Shown here piece after piece: positions 48,701 to 61,120 of a DNA stretch of 64,000 nucleotides (within the stretch, counting starts at the first letter, position 1; the number at the start of each line of letters is the position of its first letter). Source of the DNA: Ceratorhiza oryzae-sativae (taxonomy: Eukaryota; Basidiomycota; Agaricomycetes; Cantharellales; Ceratobasidiaceae); contig JARWMV010000247.1 of assembly GCA_030998015.1 (NCBI GenBank), forward strand, positions 806,001-870,000. Direction: 5' to 3'. Under the pieces are notes generated by a model. The model was not told where the DNA came from. It made no database searches and was given only the letters and a program-made list of their open reading frames with translations. Both the position numbers and the translations under genes were made by a program.

Positions 48701-51024
48701 CCATATGTGCAGGTTGCTCTTCATCCATTCCAGGTGGAGACCAAATGGCGTGAAGCTTGTTCGTGAAAGTCGTATCCGTCGCTTTGGGCATGATGCACTC
48801 CTCGTCCAGGCAGCTCAAAATACCAATCCAACCAACGCCAGCGCCCCCTCCTCCGGGACCGTGTCCGCTAACCGTACCTCCACCCTGACCGCTCGCAGAC
48901 GTAGATTCGATCAGCTCGATAGTAGGTTGGAGGTCCATCCCGAAATCGACGAACTCCCATTCAATTCCCTCCCGCGCGTATTCTTCTTGCTCGAGGATGA
49001 ACATGTGCCGATTGAAGAATTGTTGGAGACGCTCGTTCGTATAATTGATGCAAAGTTGTTCGAAACCATTGATCTCGAAGATTTCAAAACCAGCAATATC
49101 AAGCACACCGATGAATGTAGCCTTGGAGGTTGGTCGTTCAAGTGCTCGGTTGATTCTTTCAACTAGTGATCCAAAGGCCTTCTCGTACATCGTCTTGCAC
49201 AACGCGCCAAGCTCTTCAACTGCTTGCTGCTTCGTTCGCGCTTGGGTAACCCATTCACGACCAGCCAGCACTTTGGGACGCAAGATAGCTTTGGTAAATT
49301 CCTGGGGGGATATACCGAGGAGATGGCAAGCTTTCTCCAGGGCAACGGGGGATTTGATTTGAGCTTGGTCGCCGCGGTCGGCAGAGATAGTAATGTTTCC
49401 AATATGTAGAATAGCACCAACTACTCGGAAGAGGTCCATCTGTTCGTCAGGGGTGAATCCGACGATATCAAGCGCTGCCTACATGCGCCCAAAGACATCT
49501 TTAGACGCCCCTGGAGTAAAAACACCGCCCAAAAACGCACCTTAAGTGAACGCCATTCTTCGCGGTCATCAATCCCATCAACCTCTCTCCTCGACTTGTT
49601 CAAATACTCGTATTCCCCAACTCCCCCGTCTAATAATAACGTGTCTATAGCAAAAAATCAGTATCGACGAACTCGTTTAAAAGATTCAACCACCCACTTC
49701 GGATACTACCACCTCCCTCAAGAAGCATGTAAAACACGTGGAAACTTCGCTCAATCTCACTTCGCGCCACAATGCGACTCTTCTCTAGCAAATACCAGTC
49801 GATCGTTGCGCCAGCGATACTTCCGTCTCCGGCGAACGCGATTCTCACGAATTTACCGAAGCTAATATCACCAATGTAAATATTGATGAATTGTTTGCAA
49901 CAAATGTTTTGATCTCACCGAGAAGAGTTATTATTTCTTGCCGTTTGTGCGTTTCCAAACGCCTCGAGAATTGGATTGGCTTGAAGGATTTGCCGCTCGA
50001 GCAAGCCAAGCTTGGAGGTTGAGATCGTTGTTACGCCAGCTGAGGTCGACCCCGTATGCATATGTTTAATTAGTGAGGGTGTTTTGCCTAGGGTGTTACA
50101 AAGGGGGATTTGGATGGGATCCGAAAGGCATGCCGAGAAGAAACGGTCAAATTGCGGGAGGAAAACAGTTAGCGTCACCCAAACGATCGAAGGCGTCCAA
50201 ACTTGCCTATTGAAGCTGAAGGGGCATGTTTGCCCTTGAAAGAAGAGGTTCTAGGGATACCAGTCTCTGGTATAGATCCAGAAGAGGCCGACGCGCTCGC
50301 CTCGTTCGCAATAGCCGCAAGGTACTGGATAACCTTCTTGGTATTTTCCGTCTTGCCGGCACCAGATTCACCCCTAAGCAAACGGTTAGACATGGCGCAA
50401 AGTGAGCAATGGAACGCGTACGTAATGAGAATGCTCTGGTTCTCTCTCTCTTCGCCCATATTCACCCATGCGCGCTCTGCAATAGCAAAGATATGGGGGG
50501 CGTTCTCGTCGCGGCGCTTTGCTCGATATTGTTGAACAATGGCGTCGGTATATAGTGAGAGATTGGTATATGGGTTTATAGCAACGAGAAAAAGACCCGA
50601 GTACGTCTAAGGTGGTGGAATTAGAAAACGTCAACGGTTAAGCCCCGCGACATACGTAGATGGCGCCAGAACCGTAGCGAAGGCGGAGGTTATGCACGAC
50701 GCTCGCTTCGTTCAAGAACGTAAGGTCTGCAATATCGTCCACACGATCGAACTTGGGAGGGTTCATCTTCGAAAGCGCGTAAAGTGGCATTATTCGAATC
50801 TAAAACACAAATTAGGTACAATATGTCCAAAGCCCCTCAACACCTACCTCTCCGCCCGCAGCCATGACGATCTCTCCCTCCTCCACACCCCTATCATTTG
50901 TTGTCTCGTTCACTACCCATCCGGCAAGATATCCCTCATGCTCATCAGGAACCCAGACCCATTTCTTCTCATTAAACTCGGCTTGCAGGGCAGCCGCCCG
51001 CGCAGCCTCGGTGTTCGGGTGCAT
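42781..51024 (-). CDS. Conventional (class II) myosin heavy chain
   Basis: Actin motor of the contractile ring for cytokinesis and septum placement. The start at 51024 ([20 protein letters not shown]) leads into an SH3-like N-domain, the ATPase P-loop [12 protein letters not shown] (about 50370), [18 protein letters not shown], the relay and actin-binding parts ([22 protein letters not shown] about 49060, [12 protein letters not shown] about 48340, NGVLEGIRI) and one or two IQ-like light-chain sites near 47960. From about 47850 to 43000 the protein is a long heptad-repeat coiled coil, which forms dimers and defines class II. The C-terminus is a 7-residue repeat tail and ends at 42781. Many short introns. 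Near 47472-47476 the frame has to slip one base to pass from ARLEDG to [14 protein letters not shown]. In so basic a gene I suspect a sequence error, but a lesion is not excluded. Confidence 0.92.
42863..42967 (-). repeat. 21-bp tandem repeat coding RPPSRVE units in the myosin tail
   Basis: Five 21-bp units starting at 42863 encode, on the minus strand, repeats of Arg-Pro-Pro-Ser-Arg-Val-Glu. Inner units are nearly identical, the outermost one divergent. Each unit has Ser next to basic residues, so it could be a phosphorylation array at the non-helical tail end, where myosin II assembly is regulated in other species (inference). Confidence 0.85.
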
Positions 51025-51344
51025 TCAAACAGTTTATTCCGACACTGCGTATACCGGTAGCGTGATTAAACCAGGTGTAAAGGGGATAATGTACACGACT
51101 TGACAGTGATGGTTGTTGTCGGAATCAAGTTAGGGGTTAATGCTCGCGACTCTCGAACAACGGTCACGTGTTTCACCCTGTTCCCAAACTGGGGAGTGTT
51201 CGTGTCTCTGTCGCTCTTTGCGGCCAAAAAGCCCAGTTAGAGCTCAATGTGGTCTCGTTCGGTCAGATTTCGTTCGATATTCTCGTTTAATGAGAGGTGG
51301 AAACTACATGGGCGGGAAACGCAAGGCCAGAAATCAGTACACCG
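51025..51344. other. Spacer between release factor and myosin genes
   Basis: About 320 bp. It carries the promoter of the minus-strand myosin and, at its left edge, the 5' end of that gene; the 3' flank of the release factor lies at its other side. No gene or repeat seen. Confidence 0.5.
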
Positions 51345-52796
51345 TCAATTTAGATCCTCTTGCAACAGCTCCTCCATCACACTAGCTTCATGATCCTTCG
51401 TGAGCGCTCGAATTATATCCTCCAGCGCATCGCCTTCGAGGACGGCCTCCAAGTTTTTAATCGTCATCCCCACTCGGTGATCAGTTACCCGATCCTACAA
51501 GCAGCTCAGTAGCACTCATTTGTTTTCATATGAATAACTCACTTGTGCAAAGTTGTAAGTCCTCACTTTTTCACTTCTGTCAGCCCCCCTCACCAAGTCT
51601 CTTCGAACTGCACGTCGTGCTGCAATATCTGCCTGGATCTTTCGATCCAATAGACGAGCGCGAAGAATAAGCCACGCTTTGGCGCGGTTCTATGAACTGG
51701 CATCTCAGGCTTATATCCGCGAATATGGTGTAGAAATTTTCGTACCTGATGTTGGCTCCTCGAATCTTGCATCGAAACTGTGATACCAGTGGGTTCATGT
51801 GTCAGTCGAACAGCGCTTTCAGTTCGATTGACATGTTGCCCCCCAGCTCCTCGTGAACGCATAACGTCAGTCCTGACGTCCTTCGGATCAAGGATTTCAT
51901 CTGCCTCATTTTCGTTTGCTTCCCCTTCTATGGCAGGTAGGACCTAGATAACGCTGTTCAAATCGCTAATAAAAGTCATCGATTGACCAAACCCACCACG
52001 ACGGCGACCGTGCTAGTATGTACTCTTCCCTGAGCCTCTGTCGCCGGAACTCGCTGAACTCGGTGAACCCCGCTCTCCCACCTTAATAAATCGTAGGCAC
52101 CCTCGCCCTTGATCTCTAAAATTGCATCCTTTATCCCGCCCCCAACCCCGGCTTCATTTTTCTCAACCCACTCGCAGCTGAACCCATTCGTTGCAGCAAA
52201 CCGAGCATACATCCTGGACAAATCGCCAAGGAACAACGCAGACTCGCTCCCTCCTACTCCAGCTTTAAGCTCCATTAGGGCACCATATGACGATGTGGGA
52301 GAAGCTCGCAGTAGAAGGGAGGGAAAAGTTTCCGAGGCAAACACTTGTAGCGTCTTGATGAGAGAAGCTTGTTCATCCGTCGCAAGCGCTCTAATCTCGG
52401 GGTCTGCGTCTGTAAGAAGTTGCTCCGATTCCATGAACGCCTGATATACACTCAGTAACATCGAAATGATAGCCTTTTAAACGAAACACACCTCTCTCGC
52501 AGCCAACCATTCCCTCCATGTCTTATCTAACGGTTCGGCCTCTTTGATGAGTCTAGACCTTCTTATCTGTTCTTTCATACTCATTTCTGGATTTAAGGAT
52601 AACTACGAGGATTATCAATACCCTGAGGACTAAATTTCGCTTGGTTGGCTAACCTCTTCCTTGGCCCTTGCTCGTTCTAGGACTCTCTTTCGACAACTTG
52701 TAGCAGCCGCTTTGATTCATTTTGAATCTGTTGTAGTGGGCTAGCGCTGGTTCGGAGGTTAGATACAAAGCGCACTTGTCGGGATATGTTGGCCAT
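51345..52796 (-). CDS. Mitochondrial class-I peptide chain release factor (RF1 type)
   Basis: Ends mitochondrial protein synthesis by hydrolysing peptidyl-tRNA at UAA/UAG. The start at 52796 gives [18 protein letters not shown], a basic and hydroxylated presequence suited to mitochondrial import. Then come [21 protein letters not shown] (about 52280), [20 protein letters not shown] and [12 protein letters not shown] (about 52080-52020), [21 protein letters not shown] with the catalytic GGQ (about 51850) and [10 protein letters not shown] near the end, with QEDLN before the TGA at 51345. The order and the GGQ-QHVN context match bacterial-type RF1. The codon-recognition loop was not resolved, so RF1 rather than RF2 rests on overall wording. 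About seven exons; intact as far as checked. Confidence 0.9.
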
Positions 52797-54049
52797 CAGG
52801 TGAGCGACATTGGCTTTGTCAGCAGTGCTCTCGCGATTTCAGTCACGTGATATATCTTCCTGTCTCAGCTGTTTGGAGAGGTGCTCAGCGCACTCCAGGA
52901 AATGTGAGTTGAATCACAAGCATAGAGTCGGGTTTACATGTGAATAATCACATCCGTTCAACTGTTTTCTACAACCTGAGACCGCTCACCTTTGAGAGCC
53001 ATATATGCGCATAGCTTGAGTTTTTATAACTAAATGATATTAGATACCCCAAGCACGGCATAGAATCGACACATAGTAACCCAAATTAACTTTTTATAAC
53101 ATTTAGACACTTGTGATACGGTTATGATACATTCATATATCAGCAGAGAGCCAATCGTTGAGGAGCGAATCGTGGTTTTTCAAGGGTTCACGTTCCGATC
53201 ATGATCCTGTCATGAACCATTGGGATATTTTCTTATCATAAGATCTAAATTATTTCCAATATGTGCGCTGGCGTTACTTTGATTTATCTGTGTTCCGATG
53301 TTATCTTTCGGTCTGCGAGTGAAATAGTGCAGCCCCCTGTTCGTCCTCAATGATAATCCAATTCATCCCAGATATCGCATTAAGGACATTGTCACCCTCC
53401 CATATTCCAGCAATTCTCCGAACAACCTCGACGCATGCCCTGTTTTTCAAGACTTCTGTATCAGGCCGGTGTTTGGCGGTGGGCGCTTTTGGCGCCCTGG
53501 TAGCTTTCACGCATACAGTCTCATGCCGCTTCATCTGTCTTGGCAATCATTCACTACATTTTATAATTAACATCCTATTTATACAATTAATCAGGGCACT
53601 CGATATTCATTGCATCAGTACATGGCTCGTAGACTAACGTTCGGCCAGATATTTTCGCCGACACGCGCCCGCCCAAAATAAGCGCCAGGTCCCCGACCTC
53701 ACGCTAGCCTCGAGGCAACTTGCCAAGTTCCTAGAACCCCGTGCATACGGTACGGGCGACCACGCCGATGGGTCTGAAGGAGTTTCCGATATCTCGGCTT
53801 ACTTAGTAATTCTGTAAAAACCAAGCTTTTACTGCCCATCGTACTCATCCAACCGAGAAAATGGTCGAAATAGCTACCGAGTACGGTTACAGTTGTTGTA
53901 CTCCGTATCGCTGGTAAATGATGCGGGGATGGGACGGGGCTCCGCTATCCAATATTTGCAGGGCTTGGGGATACAATGCTCCTCGGGGAACCTTGTAACC
54001 ATGGTAAATTTGGCAGCTTCAGCCGAAAAAGGGAGCATCTAGCTCGCCG
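52797..54049. other. Intergenic, release-factor promoter side
   Basis: About 1.25 kb. A minus-strand open stretch at 53546-53301 (with the segment AISGMNWIIIEDEQGAALFH) could be a fragment of something, but there is no start context or splice support. Otherwise nothing seen. Confidence 0.45.
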
Positions 54050-55180
54050 GAAATCTGCTCTACCTCGCATCAACTCAAACTCGTGCTTGCGTTGCCCCGC
54101 GGTTTAAATCCTTGCCCCATCCCCCTTTCGGCCGATGAAGTAGCCCTTGCCCATTCCGCCCTCGTCTTCCGTTTCACCGAGTCTGCTGAATCTCCGCAGT
54201 CCATTTCGTCTATCCCTCCTGAGTTCGAACCCCGAGATATACACATATCAAGTGCAGCCACTCATGCCGATCGGCGCCTTACAGTCCCTGGCCCTCTACC
54301 GATCGTTCACAGCATGGCTTCGTCCTCAGCTCCTCGAGCTCCACATCGGCCCCGATCCACTCTCCCAGCGAGTTTTAACCGCAGCATTTCAATCTCGGCC
54401 AAAATCCGACTTGCTAGTTAGAACCGTAGTTCTAGCTAAGCTGAATAAACGCTCACTAGGTCAAACTAGCACGTGCTACCAGCGCTCGTTCAGCTTGGTT
54501 AGACACCACTCGGGACTTGTTTCCTCTGGAAATTCCGGAGGGCTGAATCCCACTCGTAATGGGTAAATTAACCAAGGTCTTGTAGTAAAATTTGAGCAGT
54601 TGACCCTGGTTCGGGGCCACTAACACAGCCAAGGATTTTCCGACGTTAGCCAAACCCGACGGAAGGTAAAAGTGTGCAAAATGGCCATATATGCACATGG
54701 GCACTCACTTGGGAGTTCGCTGTAGTGTGCAAAATACAAGCCATAGTCAGGAATTTTCTTTTTCCTTAGAGGAGCATGGAATTTCCAAATTACATGGGCT
54801 TACAGAGATGAACGCCTACAGGGTTTTACCCGATCGCATAGAAAAGCAACTGACGAAAGAATGCGACCTACCCAATTGCGAATACTTGGAAATGATCGAG
54901 TTCGATGATGCGGAGCCGCCGTATATGTGCTAGCTGGCCACGCTCGTTAACATTGTCTCAAGGAGGAGTTTAACCCATACTTTGCGAACGAGAACTGCTA
55001 TCGGTTTGCTGAGGTTGTCTGGGAATGCCCGCCCGTCATTCGCCCAGATACAACCTACACCAATTATCGAGCCAACATGCGAGGAAAGTTTACGCCTGCA
55101 CTACGCTCCCGACAAAAATGAACAGCGACAAATTTGCGACAAATTTCGGGTCGAAATTGTCACGGTGGAACAGAGCTGAG
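54050..55180 (+). pseudogene. Broken copy of a hypothetical-protein family (copy 1)
   Basis: Homologous over its length to 59985-60940. The clearest part is MNAYRVLPDRIEKQL to LEMIEFDDAEPPYMC (54812-54933), which parallels MDAYRVSYDGIERRL to LEKLEFDDAEPLYLY in the other copy. Here a TAG follows directly where the other copy reads on, and the rest (LATLVNIVSR, then a piece in another frame near 55085) is shifted. So this copy is dead. The family is not one I can name. Confidence 0.7.
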
Positions 55181-55289
55181 GAAGAGCAGACAGGTTTGCT
55201 CTATCAAATGCAACTTGGCTCACGAACTACTCATACGTTGCTTGGTGTGTTATATAATCACATAGGGATGAGTATGACCGCAGATTCCT

Positions 55290-56815
55290 ACGACAGGTAT
55301 TTGGCCAGTATAGATCAAGTTTTGATGAGCCCAGAAGGTAACGACACACACATCAATAATAGCTCATAGAGCTTTCTTGTGATAGATCTGGGCTGGGGTG
55401 ATGTAGGACGCACAAGGTGCTTGTGGCATAGGGGGGATCTCGGAAGGGCTCACACAACCATTTGTGTAATTAAATTCGGGGATGTTGACCCTATATTTTC
55501 CATAGCATTGCTATTTAGTTTAGCTTATGTGTCACGATGTGTCTAATCTGACAGGGAATGTCAATTTATAACGTTAGTCTTTCCTGAACAAGAGCATCGC
55601 GGGGCAAGGGCGTTCTGTATACTTGATTTAGGGTAAATTGCGTGCCCAAAATCGCTTAAATAGACCTGTCAATATTTGTATTACTGGTTTCAGTGGGCAC
55701 AAGATAGCACCCAAAGGGCAAGCTGTAGCGATGCTCAAGTTTGTAGAGGAAGAATAGGTCATATTTGATAAACATTTATTGGGGCTCGATTATGTGACAG
55801 AAAGGATCTGTTGAAGTACCGAACATAAGTACACAACTACTAGGCAGGGGCATGCTGATCAGGATGCGTTTCAGGGGGTGATGAGTCTGTTCGCTCGGTA
55901 TTCACCGAGCCACCTTTGGGACCCGAGGTCTTTCCACTGCTATCCCCTTGAGACATCTGAGACATCTGAGGCACCTGGGAAGGCTCGGGAGAGGCGGTTT
56001 CGTTGGCCTGTTGCTTTGGGTTTTCGGGGACAGGCTTGCTCTGTTGCTCATTGAGCAGCTGGGGTTGTGGATCGAGGGGTGTGTTCTCGCTGCCTTCACC
56101 ACAGCATGCACAAGCTAGGGCTCCCTACGGTACCGAGATGGCTTATGAATGATCTATTCAGTCATGAACATGCGTAACGGCCAACCCACCCCTCGCAGTC
56201 TCTCTGCGTCCCTCAGTGAATATGGCTGGAAGTGCGGCACGACTACCATCGCCGGATGGAAATTAGGCTCAGTCGAGACCACCATAGGAACAGCCGATCT
56301 CAAGCCTCCTAGATCCAACAGCCGGGGGGAGGGGAGGCATACAGCAAGCACAGGTGAAAGCATGACCTGGCTCGAAAACGTGGCTTCAGGCGTGTCAGGG
56401 GAAAGAAAAGAGCACGGAGAGACATCTTGAGGGCTCTGCCTTATTAAACAACACGAGGACAATGCCTGATGACACGTGACTGCGTGGCTGCATTTATACA
56501 GATATCCGCACCAGCAACAAACTTGGCATAACCGGATCAAGAAGACAGGTTCAAAGGAGTGGCGGGAAGAACTATTGCTACATAATAGACCAGGCTGAAA
56601 GGGCTGAGAACATGGAACCTGGAGTTACTAGCAGTGCCCGAATCTCCGACTCATGCATTTGTGCCTGTACTAGCGCTGAGCTGTGATTTGGGAGTTCCGA
56701 GTAGCACGAGTTTTGGTTTCAGTAGCGCTGGGTAGTGCGACACAGGTGCTACCCAGCACTATGTAGCTACTCGGCACTTCGACTAGTTCATGAAAGTCCC
56801 CTCGCTGCAAATATA
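55290..56815. repeat. Segmental duplication, copy A
   Basis: Aligns by eye with 57055-58470 at an offset of about 1.7 kb, in the same orientation. Shared anchors include GCCAGTATAGATCAAGTTTT (55306 and 57066), the block beginning CAACCCACCCCTCG (about 56181 and 57867) and GACTCAGCC-type sequence around the phrase TGGAAATT-GGCTCAGTCGAG. On the minus strand both copies carry a short frame beginning GALACACCG, a Cys-rich start that could be lipidated; here it continues acidic and Gln/Pro-rich and ends QHAPA at about 55842. Coding status uncertain. Confidence 0.75.
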
Positions 56816-57054
56816 TATCCACTCGGGTAAAAGCAAATTCGCTAGTTAAGGCTAGTTATTGACCTGGTTCCACCTAAGCGGAATTGACACCCGGGTAACC
56901 CAGATTAGCATGTGCTACTGGCGTTTATTCTGCTTAGGTAGAACCGGCGCTCTGACTAACCCTCAGTAGCGAATTGGATTTTGGCCGAGGACTTATATGT
57001 TGCTTGAGGCATCACAACGTTACAAGGGGACAACTACGACGGCAGACACCCACA

Positions 57055-58470
57055 CTAGGCATTTTGCCAGTATAGATCAAGTTTTATGGAGCACGGAGTC
57101 CAATGGAATTCACATAGTTCATATTTCATAGCCTTTTCTTGTGATGTGTCTGGCCTGCAGTGATGTAGGACGTATGAGTGGTGTGAGGCATAGGGGGACC
57201 TAGGGAAGGGCGCAAAAAACAATTTACGTAAGATTAAGATGCGGTGATTCTACGTTTCCCAATAGAATTATCGTATAATTTAACCTATGTGCTATACAGC
57301 GTGATTACTCTGATATGGAATGTGCGTTTACAACGTCAGCCTTTCATGAATGGGGTCATTGGGAGAAGATCTCGTAGCCGCTTTTTGATTGCTGTGCCCG
57401 GTGTACAAATTCACTGGAAACCCGGATTCTGAGAGGTGCCCCTGCGCTGCTCAACAGGAAACGGGGCCGTAGCTGAGGAACCGGGTGGTGAAGCTGATGC
57501 CGCTTGTCCGGGTTTGAATGTTGCCGGGAGGGATTGGGTCCTTCGTCGATGCGGAGCAGCAGCAAGCTGCGGACGTTGGGCAGTGGCGAAAAAACCGGCT
57601 CTGCGTCCACTATGCGCCCGAATACCCTCCAGATTTGCGATCGACCGACTGCTCGCTTGGGGCATGTTAGATCCAGCGGCTGGCGTTTGTTGGGCCTGTC
57701 CACTTTTTTCTTTAGAGGCGGCTTTGCTCTGCCAGTCATCGCGCGCCTCAGGTTGTGCATCAAGCGACCCCTTCTCATTGCCTCCACAGCATGCACAAGC
57801 TAGGGCTCCCTATGGTACCAGAGTTAGGATGAACGATGCGCTCATTGGTAACGGTATATAACTTTGCAACCCACCCCTCGTAGCCTCTCTGCATTCCTCA
57901 GTGAACCTGGCTGGCGGTGCGGTGCGATTGCCATGCCAGGGTGGAAATTGGGCTCAGTCGAGACCACCATAGGAACGGCCGATCCCAAGTCTCTTGGATC
58001 CGGCGACTGGGAGGGGAAGCAAGCAGCGAGCATAAGGAAAAACATAGGCTAGCTTGAGGACGCGGCTTCAGGTGTGTGAGGGGAAAGAAAAGAGCGCGGG
58101 GAGACACCTTGAGGGCTCTACTTTATTAACAGCACGAGGACGATACCTGATGGCACACGGGTGCGTGGCTTCGCTTACATAGGTCCGCATGGTGTATTAT
58201 ATGCGCACCAGCAACAAACTAGGCAGGTTCAAAAGAGTGACGGGGGGAAGAACTCTATCAACATGATAGATCAGGCTGAAAGGGCTGCGAACACGGGAGC
58301 CCGAATCTCCGTTTCATATATTCAAGCCTGCACTGGCGCTGACGTGTGAATTGCGAGCACCGAGTAACACGAGTTTCGGTTTCAGTAGCGCCAAGTAGCG
58401 TGATACAGATGCTACCCAGCGCTAAGTGGCCACTCGGCGCTTCGACAGGTTCACGGAAGTCCCCTCACTG
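57055..58470. repeat. Segmental duplication, copy B
   Basis: Second copy of 55290-56815, with many substitutions and indels. The same minus-strand start (GALACACCG) is kept near 57800, but downstream the sequence diverges and its frame differs. The right end of both copies has the same string of TAGCGC/CAGCGC-rich phrases (copy A about 56725-56790, copy B about 58385-58450). Confidence 0.75.
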
Positions 58471-59984
58471 CGAAAAAATCTCTCGTTAAGTCGAGTCGAG
58501 TTGAATAGTGTAGCTCTGACACTTTACAGCGCCCAGCGAAGCGCATAGTACGCACAGGTGAAGATCCAACTAGTAAATTATTTAGGGAAATATCGAGCAG
58601 TAAGACAAACGAGGCATGCATGAATACGAATTAGGCGACAATCGGGGACGGACTTTCGATGGTAAATGCGTAAGAATCCGATTGACATATAAATAAATAA
58701 AAAATAGTGGACAAGGCGAGGCCAGACAGTAGCAAGCGGGTAAAAGCAAGCCGATACATCAATTGAGGCCGCTGCACGACTGCGACCCTTGCATCCCCAT
58801 TCAACGTCAAAGAGGCTTTGGGCAAGCAGGCTCACGTTCGAGCTACGTTTGGGCTCGCACTCCGTCATCGCTTCCAAGTTCCAGCGAGGGCAACATTTCT
58901 TTGAAGTGCGCAGAGCGGGCGGGGTCGGGACGGCGAACAAGGCTGGAGGCATCTGGACTGAGACGGCCTCGCACATTAATCACAGCTGTCGTACCCGATG
59001 AGCATTTGTCAGTGCATGTATGCGTTGGTTTCTCACAACCCACCTCAGACAGTCAGGTTAGTTTTGCCGGTAGCGTCCAGGTCATTCGCGCAGATGCGAG
59101 CATGGTAGTCGACTTTGCGAATAGCTAACAAGTTCGGACACGCGGTGTTTGTAGTATTCGTTGTAAATGTTGAAACCGTCCATGGGTGTCGTCCAGCCAC
59201 CCAATGGCACGTGGGAGACCGATGACCTGAAAAAGCGACCGTAGCGCCAGGGAATACCAACGTACGGCGTGGACCAGCAGAGGCAATCGGAACGTGTAGG
59301 GGGAACCACGGAAAGACAAAAGCTCGAGGCAAGCCAATTTTCCCGAGAAATGGCGCTCCGTGTCATTCGCAATGGTGAGCAGCGCACGCACACGACCAAT
59401 ACAATAGGCCAATTCACAAACGAATCAGCAAACGTAAGTATTTGATCGAGCCAACACGATATGTACGACGAATCTGTATTTTTCGGGGAGCTCGCGAGCT
59501 TGGGTTATGTTGTGAACAAAAAAAAAAAAAAAGGCGAAACGATAGTTTGGCGGCCAAAAAATGACGATAACAAAAAAAGGGGCACGCTGGCTAGGGTGGG
59601 CCGTTTCAGATTCAAAAGTACGAGGTGGTGCGGTGGCGTCAACACGCTCGATCAAGGCGCTGATGCTAAGCGCGGGTAGTCTGACTCAGTCGGCGTCCGG
59701 GGTGCTCCTGAAGATCAAGTGCTACCAAGCAGACGTTGTTTGTTTGCGGCAACGAAAACAGGAAGTGATCGTCGGCCTCGAAGATGGTGGCTAAACATAA
59801 CATTAGAGAACTCGACCAAATCAGCCTGTGATCAGGGGCGCGCCACTTATCCCCAGAAATGGCCACGAGGACGGTCTGGCGAGCACCTCTGATAATAGCT
59901 CGCACTCAGAAGCGTGTTAGTCGCTTCGGGGTATTCCACGAGCGGATTTTCCTAGCGTTCAGGTGAAATCAGCAAGTATGTAAC
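58471..59984. other. Region with no resolved gene; possible minus-strand exons
   Basis: Minus-strand stretches such as VGIPWRYGRFFRSSVSHVPL (about 59265) and ARSAHFKEMLPSLELGSDDG (about 58915) look protein-like, and could be exons of one gene of 58.7-59.4 kb, but frames conflict and I could not join them. A poly-A run lies at 59518-59531. Left unassigned. Confidence 0.3.
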
Positions 59985-60250
59985 TAGCTGAAGCCTCCTC
60001 TGCCTCGCGCATCAACCGCAGCCCATGCTGCAATCGCCCCGTGGCTCAGGCGCTTGGTCTGTCCCTCTGCCCATCGATGTGGTAGCCCTTGCCCACTGAA
60101 CTCCTACCTTCCGTTTTCCCGAGTCTACTGAGTGCCCAGAGGGTTGTCCGTCTGTCCCTCGCAAGTCCAAACCTAACGTATGTACATATCGAGGGCACCT
60201 GTTCGTCTCAATTAACAGCTGGCATCGCCCCCTACAGGTTATTCACACCA

Positions 60251-61120
60251 TGCCCCCGCTCTCAGGACCGCGTCGGCTCCGAGATATTTTCCTAGCGAGT
60301 TTTGAGCCTGGCATCGCAAGCTGTAGCACTAGCTTTGCCAGCTATACCACCATGCAACTATACGAGAGATTAACACTGATTTATGACCCCGAAGGCCTTA
60401 CTAAGTCCGTGCAAGTCAAATCTGTTTGGTATGGGAAACAAAAGGGAGGAGTGCGCCACGAATTTATCTTGATCAAGTCTACGATATCAACACCACTTTT
60501 ATAAACTATATGTGCTCGACAGAAACCTTGCTGCAAAAAAGGTTGGACTCACAAGTAGCCGAGGCCTCCCCATGGATGCCTATAGGGTTTCATACGATGG
60601 CATAGAACGTCGACTGGTGCAAGAATGCGGACTAGACGATCGCGAATACGTGGAAAAGCTCGAGTTCGACGATGCGGAGCCGCTGTATCTCTACCAGCTA
60701 GCCACGCTCGTTCAAGTGGTCTCGAGGAGGAGCCAAACCTATAATTTGGGGGGCGAAAACTGCTATTGGTTCGCTGGGGTTGTCTGGGAATGTCTGCGTG
60801 TCATTCGCCCGCGTACAACTTACACCAATCAGCGACCCAAGGTACGAGGAAAGTTTGCTCTCCTACGCTACACTCCCGACGAAAAGGAAAGGCAACAAAT
60901 CTTCGATGAATTCTTGATGGAAATTGAGGAGGTGGAAGAGACGTCAGGAAAAACCCCCAGTGCCAATTTGGCGTTATTTACTATTATTTACTCATTTACC
61001 CGATTTGTCTTCCCCCCCCTGAAACCGACCGTTATTTACCCACCTGGGGGTCTAATTTACCCCCCTAGTGTGCTAATAGAGGCTTATTTACGACCCCATG
61101 TTGCATATTTACCCTTGTAG
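60251..61120 (+). pseudogene. Hypothetical-protein family, copy 2 (better preserved)
   Basis: Starts MPPLSGPRRLRDIFLASFEP (60251) and reaches RHEFILIK near 60471. Then the frame has to change twice (about 60474 and 60505) before LYVLDRNLAAKKVGL, MDAYRVSYDGIERRLVQ, EFDDAEPLYLYQLATLVQVV and ENCYWFAGVVWECLRV to RGKFALLRYTPDEKERQQIF (about 60850-60900). After EVEET (about 60945) the frame runs on into low-complexity sequence up to a stop at 61120, which is probably not original. Short introns could explain the frame changes, but none with good signals was found. Family unrecognised; it has a paralogue at 54050-55180. Confidence 0.6.

Noticed and set aside
54228..54245. GAGTTCGAACCCCGAG as the T-arm of a tRNA gene
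   Set aside because: No acceptor stem, D-arm or anticodon arm at the right distances, and it lies inside the duplicated protein-coding debris.
56154..56540. Minus-strand 128-residue frame in duplication copy A as a gene
   Set aside because: Copy B keeps only part of it and the similarity is at nucleotide level in both strands; no start or splice support.
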